From: Ornithodoros turicata
Lineage: Eukaryota; Arthropoda; Arachnida; Ixodida; Argasidae
NCBI RefSeq assembly: GCF_037126465.1
Contig: NC_088202.1
Span: 101,153,962-101,217,961 of the forward strand
Direction of reading: 5' to 3'
Length of the DNA stretch: 64,000 nucleotides
Under the pieces are notes generated by a model, which saw only the letters and a list, made by a program, of their open reading frames with translations, did no database searches and was not told where the DNA came from. The translations under genes were made by a program, and so were the position numbers. Below, piece after piece: positions 34,017 through 46,861 of this stretch (position 1 is the stretch's first letter; the number at the start of each line of letters is the position of its first letter).

Positions 34017-34901
34017 TCGCACTGCTAATAAGAAAAATGTAGTAAGAGATTTATGATACAGGAACAGCACGTCACATAACTGCATTCATTCACTCCGCTT
34101 CCCCACCGTGCCCTGAGTGCAATACATGCAGTTTTGAAATGTCATGAGGCCAGTCGTTAGCATCTTACAGGGTGTCCGCACGAGCGAGTTGAGTTTGTCG
34201 GTAGATATCGGCGGGAGAGAGCGTGCAGGAAAGCCCGCTCCAAGTGCCAAGAGTACAGCCTCACTAAGAACGACGCTGGGCTTGTAAGAAAACGGCGGAG
34301 GCCGCTGCAACTAGGGCTGCTAGCAGACGGGCGGTAGAAAAATGAATATTCAGTGGCAAGCGGACAGAATCTTACCGCGGCGCAGGAAAGGCGCTGGAAA
34401 ATGTAACGTAACGGTTAGCATTTCACGTGCACTCACCTATCTCTGGCGGTGCTCCTCGCGTCTCCGACGGGGACGTCAGTGCACGTTATTAGCAGTATAA
34501 TACTTTCATTTGTTACAAGCGATCAGAGATGACACATAATCCCGCCGGGGGGCAGCTGGTGTGAGCCAGTATCGATCTCTGGAAACCCAAATAATAGACG
34601 CCGTCTCTGGACAAAGGGGGACGACTTCGCACCTGTCAGCTTATTAGCTGTGGGCACGTGTCATAGGGCTTCTCTGGTTCCCTTTCGTTTGGTAAGATGC
34701 GTTATCGTACGGAACACAGCTTTCTCCAGTTTTAATCTGTTGTGTAACTGCGGGCCCTGTAGCGAGAGACTCCGAACGAACCGTACTTTTACGGATCACT
34801 GAACATTGCTGCTTTTAGACAGAAAGACACCTTGGAGGCTATTTCGTATTGTAATGCAAGCAACTGTGTCAGTTTATCGTTGAGACAAATTGGTTTCAAA
34901 C
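34017..34901. other. No recognised feature
   Basis: No gene or repeat family was recognised in this interval. Confidence 0.4.
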
Positions 34902-35130
34902 CAGGGATCGGAACCGAAACTGAACCCGAACCGAAAACCGATAAAAACCCGTATTTTTCGCAGAACCGGAACTGAACCAAAAAACATTTTGGCGGTTACC
35001 GGTTCGCGAAACCGTTCAGACGTAATGCGCGTTGTGACAGGTCGGAACTAGGATATACACAGCGGATTGAGCCGCGTTGCCAAACAAATTCGAAACCGAA
35101 ACTGAACAAAACGAAACCGCAACCCAAGTG
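34902..35130 (+). repeat. AACCGAA-rich tract with hAT-like start
   Basis: CAGGGATCGGAACCGAAAC begins a region rich in GAACCGAA/AACCCGAA units to about 35020, with more at 35090-35125. A CAGGGATCGGAACC start followed by AACCG units is reminiscent of hAT termini. A second tract lies at 35775-35890, but neither a right terminus nor an 8-bp duplication could be found. Confidence 0.45.
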
Positions 35131-35774
35131 CACGAGGTATTTCGTAGTTCCTCCTCGCAGCTATTGCATTCATTCAGTTGTGTTAGTTTTGAGGTCGGGC
35201 GGTGCTTTATTTCACCAGCTAAGATAAGACCTATCATTCTTCGGGTACTTCGGACACCAAATGTAAATGACAATTGTGTTGGAGATCGTGCTATGGCGAG
35301 CCAAATTTCTTGCTCCCAAAGGAGAAAAAGTATAGTCTGATTGAATATACAGAATTGATTATATACATATAGATTTATTGTATATTTATTGATTGAATAT
35401 ATTGATTAATATATGTGTCGGAAGGACAAGAAGCGCCATTTGTCGTGTTCTATTTTTCTTCTTCTTCCTTTTGGTAGTTGTAGTTATCTTCCTTGTACGC
35501 GATTGTGTCGTTCAGCAACCCCAAATTTTCATTTTGGGCTGCGAAAATAACGGCCAGTCACTGAGCAGGATGTAATGGGGTGTATACGGTGAGTAAACAT
35601 GCATAAAGAGTACAGTATAGTACCGTAACGTTACACCTGAAACGCAGATATGTAACACGCAGTGTAACACTCCTATGTCGGCAACAACAACAACAAAAGT
35701 ACATTTCTGTTATTTGAGGATCGTAGGGATGTGCTTGCTTTTGACCCATGGCAATCCGCTCAAAATTTACTTTC
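35131..35774. other. Possible interior between AACCG tracts
   Basis: AT-rich repetition (ATTGAATATA, ATTGATTATATA) at 35338-35415. No coding motif was recognised. Confidence 0.35.
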
Positions 35775-35895
35775 CTGAACCGGTTCGAACCAGTTTAAAC
35801 CGGTTTGAACCGAAATTTTGCGCTGCTGTGGAGCTGAACCCGAACCGAACCAATATGCTTGAGCCCGAACCCGAACAAAAAAAAAAACGGTTTTA
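35775..35895 (+). repeat. AACCGG/AACCCG-rich tract
   Basis: GAACCGGTTCGAACC, TTTAAACCGG and GAACCCGAACCGAACC units are followed by an A run. It may be the right subterminal part of the element starting at 34902, in the same orientation. Confidence 0.45.
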
Positions 35896-36191
35896 TTCTC
35901 TTGGGTGAGACAGTTCATGTGAACACCGTCACGCCAATTGTTGTCGCCAACACTCGATTCGCTGGTCACGGGCACCCTCGTTGTTTTAAGAACTCGCGTT
36001 TCGCGGTGAATGTGAAAGATGTCGTATGTTTACATGTGAAGAAACTGCGGAGTAAATTGTCACAGAACGCAAGGATACCCCAGCTAAAAGAATAGTCTCC
36101 TATACTTGTAAGCACATTAATTATAGATGAACAGTAAACTGCACAAGCCAAATGGGCTAATTTTCACGAAGAGGACAGAACTATACATCCG
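35896..36191. other. No recognised feature
   Basis: Unassigned sequence; no gene or repeat family was recognised. Confidence 0.4.
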
Positions 36192-36250
36192 GTGCTCGTA
36201 GCTCGGTGGTTAATTTATCACTGTCGCTTCCCGGTTATCAAATCCCTCCA
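36192..36250 (+). repeat. Possible tRNA-like SINE head
   Basis: GCTCGTAGCTCGGTGGTTA fits a tRNA 5' region with box A (TAGCTCGGTGG), and CCGGTTATCAAATCC about 30 nt later resembles a mutated box B. The spacing fits tRNA, but box B carries extra changes, so this is a decayed tRNA-derived SINE or pseudo-tRNA at best. Confidence 0.4.
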
Positions 36251-36680
36251 CCTGTTGTTTCCTCGAAGACGTAGCGCCAGGCGGCTGCAAAATTTATCCG
36301 CACAGTCACCATGTACATAACCGTCATTTACGCCGCTCACCTGCGCTCCCTCTGTTGCGACACTGGAGCACACGCACTGCGAATCTTCTGGAGGAATGAA
36401 GCTAATCATTGGCGGCAGCGGACATGAACCTGTTTCCGACCCGACGCCTTGTGTCCCACGTCGATAACATTCGTCGCAGCTCACTTCTGAATGTCAATGA
36501 AGCGCTCGGGTCGCTTACGGGATTAGCAGCTGGCATTGCAGTGGATTCAGTTAATAGGGGCACGTTGTGCTTTCGAAGAAAAGGTCGCTGCTTGGTGTAC
36601 GTTTTGTATGCACAACATACGTGTCCTTTGTCAGCAGTATTGTGTTAGTACCACAGTGTTAGTATGTGCGTAGTTAAAAC
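36251..36680. other. No recognised feature
   Basis: Possibly the body of the tRNA-like repeat at its left; no motif confirms this. Confidence 0.3.
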
Positions 36681-37290
36681 AGAAAAAAATATATTACATC
36701 GTTCGCTTGTCGGTAAGTCACATTGTGAGAGGGCGCTGTACCATTTTGCGGGTAAACCGATCGATGGCGGTAAAGACGGAGGGGGGGTCCGGCGATTTCA
36801 AAGTGACCGTGTTGAAACCGTGCGCGTTGTGTGGTTGTGCGCTGGTGTGACGGGTGTTCTGACACAGTGGGCAGGTGCGAACGCTGGGCAATGCGTAGTG
36901 GGGGAGTAATGAACGTTGCGCGCCACTTATATGCCGCTGGTAGAAGACTTCTTTGGAAGAGTGACCGGATTACGGCGTGGATGCCCTATGGAGGAATTGC
37001 AAGCTAGCGTAGTGGTCGTACCCGCCCGGTAGGGCGACGTCCCGGGTGGCCAGCGGGGTGGTTGAGGTGGATAGATCGCAGTGCACGGTGTCAGTCAGCT
37101 ACAAGGCTTGTGCGAGAAGGTCGACGTCGATAAGGGGGTTCAGCGGCAGGAAGCGCAGTTGAAAGAGTAGGCTGATGCAGAGAGATGGACACAGCGTTAT
37201 CCATTCCGCAGACATGCTGGATGCGAACAGTAAAGTTACAGCAAATGCATGAAAGGTGCTAGGAGAGTTGGAGGCATGTGTGAGGGTCTA
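36681..37290 (-). pseudogene. Ty3/gypsy pol remnant: RNase H end and integrase N-terminus
   Basis: Minus-strand pieces in shifting frames follow gypsy pol order. LSCICCNFTVRIQHVCGMDNAVS (about 37190-37260) is the RNase H end, like LSxIxxFTxxIxHVxGxxNxVAD. A connecting segment has HCDLSTSTTP. HRASTP with VFYQ (about 36945-37000) sits where the HPG..AT part of the integrase HHCC finger is expected. CPLCQ (about 36870) is the Cys pair of that finger. HGHFEIAGPP and AIDRFTRK (about 36745-36800) match the start of the integrase core (HxHxDIxGPLP..IDRFTRW). Stops and frame changes make it dead. No LTRs, gag or reverse transcriptase were recognised nearby. Confidence 0.75.
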
Positions 37291-38920
37291 AACAGAGACA
37301 AGCTGTGCACGGAGGTCACGGAATTAGTTTCTGTCTTCGTCATTATCGTGCCCGGATCTATATAGGGAGTGGGAGTAATGTAGCGGCCAGTGGACAGCAG
37401 TCACTACGAACACCTGCCATCACAAGGAAAAGTTTCGGTGTTATCGGTATCGACCTGGAGTGACGCCGCAGGTTGAGGAGGTCACAGGCATCCGGATCTA
37501 TGGAACATGACCACGTCACCATTGTAAAAGTGATGGTTGTTAAAGAGCAGGTGGAACGGTGACTTCAACGCCGTAGCAGCATAGACGGTGCAAACAAAGA
37601 CTCTATTTTAATGAGGATGATTAGGGAGTTTCATCGCCAGCGGCGATACTCTGCCCCACTGCTGGCGGTAATGTGGTAAAAGAAGTCCTAATGGGCGGTG
37701 CAATGCGACGGACAGTAATAGACAACACGGTTAATATGGAATTAGATAATGCGCAGGAATCAGACTTTATTGTGGAACCGCAAGACACACTACTGCTTCT
37801 CCCAGTTACCATGACGTGTGAGAGAAAAGCTGATATTTTGACTTTCCGTTGGCACGGGGAAAACGTCAGCGGAGGCAAAGGGGCCCCTGGATAGACAATG
37901 AATAACTTAGAAGTCTCAATGTAACACAACAGGAAAAGGCTCCTTCCCCCACTCGTGACCTATCAGGCTCTTCGTTGACCTTCACCTGAAGCAAATTGCT
38001 TGTCATCTGCCACTTAACTGTGCTGGCAATGAATTGGTGCATGTGGGAGAAGGAATCTGACGGCAGAAGAAGTCGTAATTCTTATTCGAATTATCTTTTT
38101 TGACAGCTGTGGGGCCTGCTACAATTACCAGGGCTGTGCCCATGCGTATTCATTCAACGCTCAAGAATACAGCTACCTAAGCCTTTCGCATTTAGCTGTA
38201 ATCAGGATCTATATTGCTTAACAAGTTGTAAATCTGACTATCCTGCTCTCATACGCCCTCAGCCACACATACACAGGCACGCTTTGATAGAAGCGCCATC
38301 ATGGTATATGCTCATCGCATCTCGAGGGGGCAAACAACAAGATCACAATGAACGCCAGATATCGTGCCTCAATTACGTTGCTCCTTTCGATCAAAACGAC
38401 ATCGCTAGTTGGCTGATTATAGAGAACTTTTCCAAACGACATGGTTCGAAGTTGCAGGCGAGACGATGTTTACTTTACAGCTCGTATAGAATCACGCTGG
38501 CCAGCACAGAGAACCCGGAATGAAACATCGTGCGGCTGAGGCAGGTCGGCTGGGATAAAGAAGCGGCGCAAAAATCCTTTGAGCTGCGGTGTTTACATTG
38601 GGGTCGTCAAGAGACCGATCGGTGTTCAAACACTCGGTGGTCAGGATGGCGTCGCTGTTTGGACAGGAGCCACTAATGGAAGAGCACGACGGATTTCTTA
38701 GCTATAGCGTGTCGCATATATTGGATGTACTGTGTTTCGATTCCTGAAAATGTTGTAAAGTTAGATTGGTCAGCTACGTTTCGGAAGAGAGCGACCTATC
38801 CTGCGTGGGCTGAGAAACTGGTGGAGAGGTACAGTGTGATTCGCGGTATATGGCTTAGATATTTATACGTCCGAATATGCTTGAACTGACATCATAGGAG
38901 AAAATTTGTCCTTTTTTTTT
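37291..38920. other. Unassigned stretch upstream of the gypsy remnant
   Basis: This is where gypsy reverse transcriptase would lie on the minus strand, but I recognise no RT motif. A 102-codon minus frame (37621-37929) is Ser/Thr/Val-rich and unassigned. CCGGATCTAT occurs at about 37352 and 37491. Confidence 0.35.
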
Positions 38921-39000
38921 GTGGTGGTGGTGGTGGTGGTGGTGGGGGATCACAAACGTAATATGAAAACAGTGAAGACCTAAATGTTTTCATATTACGT
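38921..39000. repeat. (GGT)n run and 15-bp hairpin
   Basis: About eight GGT units (38921-38946) are followed by a perfect hairpin with arms 38956-38970 and 38986-39000 (ACGTAATATGAAAAC and its complement) around a 15-nt loop. Confidence 0.9.
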
Positions 39001-39103
39001 GTCTGACTCCCTCATCGCGGGCTCATTGAAAATGAATTTCTTGTTTCCCAATTCGACGTATCTTTTTTTTTTTCCTGTTGTCGTGACGATGCCCACTTCT
39101 GTG

Positions 39104-39355
39104 TGTTTCCACGCCGAGAGGACGGAGGTGACGCGGGTTCGAATCCTCGCACCGGCTGTGCTGTCTGGGGTTTTCCCTGGGTTTTCTGGCAGGCTTTCCA
39201 GACGAATGTCGGCACAGTTTCCCTTGAAGTCGGCCCAGGACGCATACTAACCCACCTGTCACCCCACTCCCTCCTACTGCCCTCTCTCCATCTGTCCACG
39301 TCTGTACGCCGCTCATAGCCACAGTTGTTTCGCGGTGCCCCCCCCCCCCCCTTAC
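39104..39355 (+). mobile_element. tRNA-derived SINE (Ruka-like), 5'-truncated
   Basis: TTTCCACGCCGAGAGGACGG followed by GGGTTCGAATCC (box B, 39130-39142), then CTGGGGTTTTCCCTGGGTTTTC, TTTCCAGACGAATGTCGG and GTCGGCCCAGGACGCATACT, then a pyrimidine-rich 3' part ending in a C tract. Box A and the 5' end are missing. The same body occurs inverted at 45839-45925, 47375-47558 and 60548-60662. From memory this is the tick Ruka SINE type; the name needs a library comparison. Confidence 0.75.
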
Positions 39356-40810
39356 CTGAAGATGTCCTTCCTCCGTAGCAGGGTCGACATCCTTGTCAAC
39401 TTCACCCTAGCACTTGCTTAAACAGTTTATTCATCAATGAACACTTTTGTCACGTTCATTACCACTTTTGTGCTCGTCTAATTCATTCTGTACTTATATC
39501 ATTGCATACTTAAGCAAAGCAAAAATAAATTAACTGCGTCCAGAAAGAATAGAGAAAATAAGAAACAAAGTACAAGGTGATGTTCACTATTGAGACGGTT
39601 ATGTTCTTGCTGAGTGTTTGCCTTTTTCGATCCAAAACTTCGATCGGAATCCAAAAATCGGAAAAATCGGTCCCAAAACGGAATTCGATCACAGACAAAG
39701 TGTGGATGACGCGTACACGCAGAAATGAGAGAGCTAGAGAGGGGAGCGGGAGTGATCCCGTGCAAAGATCGTGGTGGAACGTACCATGGCAGGTCCAGAA
39801 ACCTTGAAACGATCTCCTTCGTCGTGCAGAGAAAACCGGTCACATTCGCTGTCAGTGCTCTAAGTTGCTGTCATGTTTAAGCGGGGAATAAAATAGCGTT
39901 GGTAAGAATGCCGAGTTTAGAACGGCGAAGCAAGGAATCAGAAGTGCAACGAAAAACTAAATCTAAATCAAGCGTATAGAGTGTTATCCCGGATCTATCG
40001 TAATGTTTCGCATATTTCGTCCACCTGCTTGAAAGTATATTTGAAATGCCATATATAACATAACATCATTAACATTAGAGGAGACGCGCCCACAGAACTG
40101 CAGTTCTGTGTTATAAAGCACATAAACACACTACAAGGAGGAAATTAAAAAAAATCTAAATAACTGCGGAGTTACTACCATTTCTAGTATTTTCTTCTAG
40201 TCTTTACTCTGATCACCTTGCTTTACTCTTCCGACACTTATACTTCATTATTGTACGACTCCCGGTAGAAATAGCAAAAAAGAAAAAAGAAGGAAAGTAA
40301 ACGATACACTAACGGAGCGTAAAGAGCGTAAAGGTACAGAGGCAAGAACTGTTATCTATCTTTTACACTTTTCTTGTAGGATAAACGATTTTCTTACACT
40401 TATTGCTTTGATTACTCTTCCGAGAATCCATTTCCCAGTCTGCTCTTTCGAAAACTTTTTTCGCCTGTGCTGTGCATTGCACGGGATATATCTGTTAATT
40501 AAATAGCAGCAAGCGTGGCTTTTTAGTAGAAAACGTAATTAGAAACGAAAACACCACTTCAAGTAAAGTCGTCTTTTCCGAAACGTACTCTGTTTATTTG
40601 AGATCGCGGCCGACGACGGTATAGCAACGTGGGGATGCAAACATTGCTCCCAGCACCGTGTGTCGAAGATTTCTGGCACACCGTAAAGGAACGCCAGGCG
40701 GTCGGAATTATCCGCACTCCTACCTATGGGTGCGTGCAGCATATACCTTCACAAAATATACACTCACACTCACACATATACCTGACTCAGCTTGCGTGGA
40801 GATCTACTCC
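39356..40810. other. No recognised gene
   Basis: A 114-codon minus frame (39499-39843) shows no motif. AT-rich, otherwise unremarkable. Confidence 0.4.
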
Positions 40811-41610
40811 TAATTATTATGCGGGGTGTTTTTCTTATATTCGACACAGAGGTTTTACTAAAAACTATTACAGCTGCATAAATTTCGTTTCCGCAGTTGG
40901 GTTATACGGCCAGGCGAACATCCTGCAGGGCAGCGTACGCAACTACTGGACGAAAAATTACATAATAAAACTACTTAATTAACTTATTGATTAGATGTTC
41001 TCTGGGGAATGTGAGATATCAGAATGGGAGCCACACCCATCGTTCGTATTAAGCACCCTGAGAAGCGGACATACAATTCCCGAATTTCGTGATGCAAATG
41101 GGCCGAAACCAGAACTATGCACTTATCTAGTTCAGATACGACACCGCCTTTGTCTTACCTGTGTTGCAGAACGGTTTATCTGGCCAACAGATTAGCGCCG
41201 AGTCCAATCAGCTTCGTCCCTCCAAAGCACGTGGCCCTCTCCCGTGGAATGGCTGTCGCTCTTTCTGCGCTCGAGTAGTGCGTAGTTCTGGGTTCGGCTC
41301 ATTTGCATCGCCAAATTCGGGAATTTATATCTGAAGGTGCGTTCGCTCTTCAAGGTGCTCAAGAATGACGATGGATTTGAATAATGACTGGCTCCAATTC
41401 AGCTATCTCGCATTTCCCAGAAAACATCTAATTAATCAGGTATTTAATTAATTAAAGCTAATTACTCGTCCAGTAGTTGCATACGCTCTCCTACGGGATG
41501 CCCGGCCGGCCGTATAACCCACCTGCGGAAATGAAATTTATCCATTCTAATAGTTTTTTTTAAATAAAAGATCTGTGTAAAGAAACCTATAAACGTTATC
41601 TGCATAATTA
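40811..41610. mobile_element. Foldback (snapback) element, copy 1
   Basis: The whole 0.8-kb element is an imperfect inverted repeat. CCGCAGTTGGGTTATACGGC (about 40893) pairs with GCCGTATAACCCACCTGCGG (about 41509). GCAACTACTGGACG (40938) pairs with CGTCCAGTAGTTGC (about 41468). TTAGATGTTCTCTGGG (40991) pairs with CCCAGAAAACATCTAA (about 41415). ATGCAAATGGGCCGAAACC (41093) is mirrored by GGCTCATTTGCAT (about 41297). Termini are worn: GGGGTGTTTTT on the left and no clear copy on the right. It is related to the elements at 50029-51065 and 53250-53990. No protein is encoded. Confidence 0.8.
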
Positions 41611-44600
41611 GCTTCTGCAAAAGTAGCCTAATACTTTATTGTAAATATGGACAGTTTTTGAAAAGTGCCCGCTCTAGTACACGCTCTGAGATGATGTATA
41701 GGCGACCTTCAAGCCGTATAACAGGGGTCGCCGCTCTGCGGACAGGTTGACATGCGGATGGAGCAGCGGCTTCTGTGGCAGCAATGGTATAATGTTGCCC
41801 TTACCAAGCTGAATGTGCAACACAGCGCATTCCAACTTATACATATATCAGGGATTCTTCGAGCATAGTGCCGGAACCGTCCACTGTGTCAGTTGTTGTC
41901 AGTTGAAGTGTCAGCTTGTTCTCACCGTAGGAATAGAACGATGTGAGGCTCTCAGCCTGAACACAAAAGGCTGTCCTTCTGACGAGCGAAAAGAAAAAAA
42001 AAAGAAAGAAAGAAAAGAAAGAATGGCTAAACTTAGCTCGCCCTCCCCCAGTAATTTTTACTCCTTTAAACAGTTAAGTTATACTCTGAACGCAGTGCAA
42101 ACGTTAAGTCCTGTAAGAGTGATATCAGCGACCACGATTTTGCTTTCGAAACTATTTGGAAATAGTCTTATTATTTCTTAGAGTGTGTATGACCTGAGTC
42201 TTTACCTCATTACTGCGTCGCCTGTAAGGGCTAAGCTTAATCAAGCTTGACATTTCATGGCCAATATCCTCCCTCCGCCGCGCTTGCATTCCGGCCGTTG
42301 CCTATACGTCCGTGCTTTTGAAGTGACACCAAACTAACGTAAGCAATCTGCAGCAACGGGGCACTGCTCACCTGATTATGTCATGCTTTAGTTCAATTCA
42401 TTTCAGTTTTGCGAAATCCATCAGAGCTGTGGCATAGTAGCACAAACATTTAAAAAGCAAAATGCAAAAGAAAAAGAAGGAGAAGAAGCGGAAATTGCTC
42501 TTCCTTACTCTTCCATTTAACTCAAATGCAAGCCAGACCAGAAGAGAAGCCCATTTTCCCACCTCAGAAACCAATACCTGCAGAAGGTGTTTCCTCACAG
42601 AGAAAGGTTCCTTCTTTTAACTTCATTTCGTCCTCCCAACATCCTGGTTTTATTTCCAACTTTCTCGAGAGTTGAAAATAAATAGCAGGTATGCGCGGAT
42701 CAATAGTAAGTGATTTCATCTTTCTCGCCGTCCGATCGGTTTCGCTTATGCGGAAATCCCCTGGGACGCTGCGTTATATATCATTTTCCCTCCAGCCAAA
42801 AGATTCAGAGATTCAGCACTTGCACATCTACATGGTGTAAAAAGACAAAAAAGAACTTCATCAGAGTCACTACGAACAGCAACCAGCACCCTATTTCGCA
42901 CTTGCAGATTCAAATAGCTTCCGAAGCCGCTGAGATTAAAATCTGTCTTTACTGAGCAAATTGAAAACGTATCTTCTCTGGCTATGGAAGGCATAGTTTT
43001 TAACCCCCTGGTTCTGCTTGCGTATTTCTGCTTTTTGCAACGCATTCGTTTCTAATGTCGAGCTGATTGGAGTCTCCTACGTCGCCGCGGAGCAGCTTAT
43101 GGCGAATGGTTGTACTAATAGCTTCCCGTCCTCTGGCCCGCTTCGAGTCTAGGATTCCTGGATTTGGTGCTGGCCACAGCGGTAATGAGAATTGAGACTG
43201 ACAGATTGGATGTTAGTCGTCCGTGAACCGTTCGACCGGGATTCGCGGATGGAACTGGCACAGCGGTTTGTGTTGCAAATCTGTAATAGCTACTGGGGCT
43301 ACTGAACCCACTCATAAGGCAAGGTGATCATACACGTTTTTGTGAGTAATCTCTTCGTACAACGTTTTTTTCCCCCGTATCTCCCCCCCTTCTCACACAC
43401 ACCCAGATACACAAAGTGTGGACAGGAACAAGTACGGGTGTTCTCTCAAGCTGGTGTTCTTTGCGGGATTTCAGAATGACAGGTACAATTTACGTTCTTG
43501 ATTCTCGAAGTACGAAGCATTACCTGGATGTTTGCTCTATGTATACGACCTCTACTGGCTTGAGTCTGGACATGCAGCCGAGAAATAATAGAAAGTAGCA
43601 TACTGTCTTTGCTCGTAAGATCCTCGATATCAAGTGTCGCCAGAAAAAGAGAAAAAGAACAGGAACACGCTTGAACACTATAGTTGTACAGTTCGTTATA
43701 TTCCCAAACATTTTGCGATTATTTTTACTCGGCTCGTTTTGGTTACGTTACCTCTCAGGGTGTAAAAGCATGTAAGGGGATACATACAAAATGCACGCTG
43801 TCACGTACCCTTAATTGGAACCGTGCAACCCAAAAGACGACGCTGACACCTGGTGACCCTGAATGCGTTCGCAGCACACAGCAGTAAACCATACGGTAGC
43901 ACACATTCTGAAAAAGAAAATCTACTTAGTGCCATTGAAGCTAAGCTCAGCCAAAAACAAATACCAGTAAGTAAGTTCCTTTAGCCTTCCTTGAACAGGA
44001 AAGTGCACTTAAGACATCTTCCTCTCAGCCCATCTGAAAGAGAATTGGCAGGTGGCGAGACGCCCTTTTTTTTCTTTTCTTTTAAATCGCACAATGCTGC
44101 TCTACTCTAGCAGCGAAACCTACTACAATTCAACACTGTATATATGTATTGATTTGACATCTATACTGGGCATATTGTGTATCGTCAAAAAGTGTTAAGC
44201 GATCTTCTCTTAGTTTTGTACTTTATTGAAATGGCTCTACTTCGTGCCTCCATCACCCCCATTCACCCCCATCTTCCCCCTGCCTCTTTTTTCTGTCACC
44301 GCCTGAATTTCGACGGCCGTAGGGAGATTAAGTGGTGAAAGGGGAACGAGCGGAACTTTTATATAGTTGCTTATGTGCGGGATTTCTCGAGTGTCGACGG
44401 GCTGCGAGGCGGTACAGCGATCTATCTGCCTCCATTGAAACTACAGGGAGAGAAAATGGATCTGCGTGTGCTAATGATACGTGTAGGGGTCGAAACAGTC
44501 CATTATCTCGTTCCCATTTCGTTAACGGAATTGTGGGTCGCACAGATTGTTGATTTTTGGATGTACGAGCAGCAGGGGTGAGGAAGTGCACGATACGGGA

Positions 44601-45838
44601 GTCCTTCTCTAATTGTTAGTGTCGTATAGAGGCATTGTTCTTAAACGTTTTGGTAATTTGTCTGTCGCGTGTCCTCTGCTTAGAGACGCTGTTTCACGCC
44701 ATTGGAACCACTGAAGTATAAATAAATGCAATACAATCAACACATTTATGTGCAATTTTCGTATAATTGAATATAAGTGTAGATTACGCCAACATTGCAT
44801 TTGTAGCATATGATGATAATAGTAAAAAAAAAATTATCAACAGTTAACATCGACGCACGTGGAATATGCTATAAGTTGGTTTGGAAAGCAAACTCTGAAA
44901 TGTTTGTTCAGAGCGAAGCAGAACGAAGCAACCTACGAACAAACGTGTTGTGTATGCATAGAGGACGACAGATACACAGTACAATGATCGTACCAGCATA
45001 GACTTGTAGGGAAGCCATTAAGCGCCCTTGATTTCAGAAGAATTGTTGAGTGGTGCCTGTGGTGGTAACTAAATCACATTACGTATCGTTGTACGCGACT
45101 ACTCGATATTTCTGGTGAAGGTCATGTCAATGCAGGAACCACTGGATACGACGAATACGAGCACAGCGCCGGTTTACGTGTATGATTTAGGCTCAAGATT
45201 CGCTGTTTCAGTAAGGTTCGTCGTAAAAACGTATTCTGCGTCAAAATATGTTATAGGCATCAGTATGCCGGCAACCCTTTGCCTCGCTGGAAAGCACATG
45301 ATAAGATATTAATAATTGGAGGTAGATTAACACGTAAAGCGAGCCCGGCCACAAGAGCCGGCCTCATGCGAATATCCACCTGGGGCAGGACAAGCGTGAA
45401 GCCCGCCCCTCCTCCCCCTCTCAAATCTAGCGTAACCTGGTCAAATCTACCTAGTGCACATGTCGGTGCGATCTAAGCGTAACACTTAAATAAAGCATAA
45501 CACGCTTCCCTTTGCGCCAAATTCTATCCTGCGAATCAGCGTACGAATTGATGAAGTGTCAATTGTGGGAATAAACCTGTTGTAAACTTGAAAAAATAAA
45601 AAGAAAGAGTACAGATGATCGTGTAGAGTGTATGTGAAAAGTGATTTCAATTAACTGAAAGTTTAATTGTATTGGTGTGGAATCCTGGAAGCGTAGGCAT
45701 GGAAACTGGGGTATACCATATCCGGTGGACGATTGGGCATGTTGGTGGTGGTGGTGGTGCTGCTCCTGCTGCTGAAATGGCTCGCCGTAGTCAGCCTCAC
45801 AGAGGTGGGCAACGTCACGCCTGACGCCCTGGGGGAAT
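41611..45838. other. Long stretch without recognised features
   Basis: More than 4 kb with only short frames. Purine-rich sequence at 41988-42024 and a TGG/TGC-repeat block at 45738-45776 are the only notable items. No exon, RNA gene or transposon was recognised. Confidence 0.4.
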
Positions 45839-45925
45839 GCGCGTCCTGGGCCGACTTCTAAGGTAACTGCGCCGGCATACGTCTGAAAGCGTCTGAGGAA
45901 AACCCAGGAAAAACCCAGGCATGTT
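45839..45925 (-). mobile_element. SINE body fragment (Ruka-like)
   Basis: On the minus strand CCTGGGTTTTTCCTGGGTTT, an AGACG segment and GAAGTCGGCCCAGGACGC follow the SINE order seen at 39.2 kb. The tRNA-like head is absent. A 203-codon minus frame (45559-46170) runs through it but is not supported as a gene, because it includes SINE and simple-repeat sequence. Confidence 0.7.
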
Positions 45926-46391
45926 GGTGCAACATACTGAACACGAGCGCGACCAATTAGACACTGACAGAAATAGTGCTGCAATAGACACAGCGCAATG
46001 TGGCGCAGTGTCGTCTCCCTCTGTCCCTGTCTAATTGTGTCCAGCACGTGGTACAGAGCAGCGGTTAACGCAAAGTCTAGTCGGGTCCCGCTTGAAAGAC
46101 AAAACAAGTACGATTCGAGTGACGGTAGAATGAATTGTGAGGCCACTGCGAGTGGAGATAACAGAATCATTTTTTGCCTTTACTGCCGACTTGTTCTCAC
46201 CTGGCGTTGCATGTGGAAACTGCTGTGTTTCTCCCTGCAAAACGAAGCTATAGCGATAGACGTAAAATAAGGAATTTGACATGCTCAACATGCAAAAACA
46301 CACAGAGAAGACTGAACGTGTGACATCTTCTATGGGAATCAAAACATTCAATGAAAGAAAACACATAGTAAAGGCAGCATTTTCTCAAAAA
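45926..46391. other. No recognised feature
   Basis: Unassigned sequence beside the SINE fragment; GTCTAATTGGTCGCGCTCG on the minus strand may belong to another repeat. Confidence 0.35.
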
Positions 46392-46456
46392 CCCGTTGCC
46401 GTTGGCTAACCTTTCCTTTCTTTCTTTTTTAAAGTAAACATATCCCCCCGTTGGCG
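46392..46456 (+). mobile_element. Poly(C)-ended retroposon, 3' fragment with TSD
   Basis: TTGGCTAACCTTTCC, a CTTT-rich run, AAAGTAAACATAT and six C correspond to the family 3' end. CCCGTTGCCG (46392-46401) and CCCGTTGGCG (46447-46456) form a probable 10-bp duplication with one change, although some of its C could belong to the tail. Confidence 0.7.
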
Positions 46457-46861
46457 GCAGAAATCAGCTCAGGACTCAAGGGGTTGCAGTTTAGACAGGC
46501 TGTAATTTGCGGGGCTTCACTCGGGCGCTGGTGGTTCGCCACGAAGGCTCTCGTGATCGAAACGGATATAAATGGCAATCCTCGAAGCGAAGCAGGTATA
46601 GGACGCTCCCCGCAGGTAGAACGCACGAGTCGGTCAGGATTTTTCAATCTTATAGATTATTTAAAATGTGAAGTACGTAGTTTCTCCTGTGTGCTCTGCG
46701 CAATGAACAAAACATATAAAAAAGGCCTGTACGGTGATGACGGAAAAGTAAAATGGAGCACAGAGTGAGGATTTCTCGTTTTCAGTATTTTAAAAGCATC
46801 TAGTGCGCTCAGTACAGAAATATGTGCTCGTCCCCGATTTTGCCATCACCTCATCGCTACC
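46457..46861. other. No recognised feature
   Basis: A 105-codon plus frame (46451-46768) begins at the retroposon edge and shows no motif. Confidence 0.35.

Noticed and set aside
39130..39150. Candidate tRNA gene from a perfect box B
   Set aside because: There is no box A, acceptor stem or cloverleaf; downstream sequence is the SINE body.
45559..46170. 203-codon minus-strand frame, the longest in the window
   Set aside because: It runs through SINE sequence (45839-45925) and a TGG/TGC repeat that encodes its His/Gln run, so it is not a gene.
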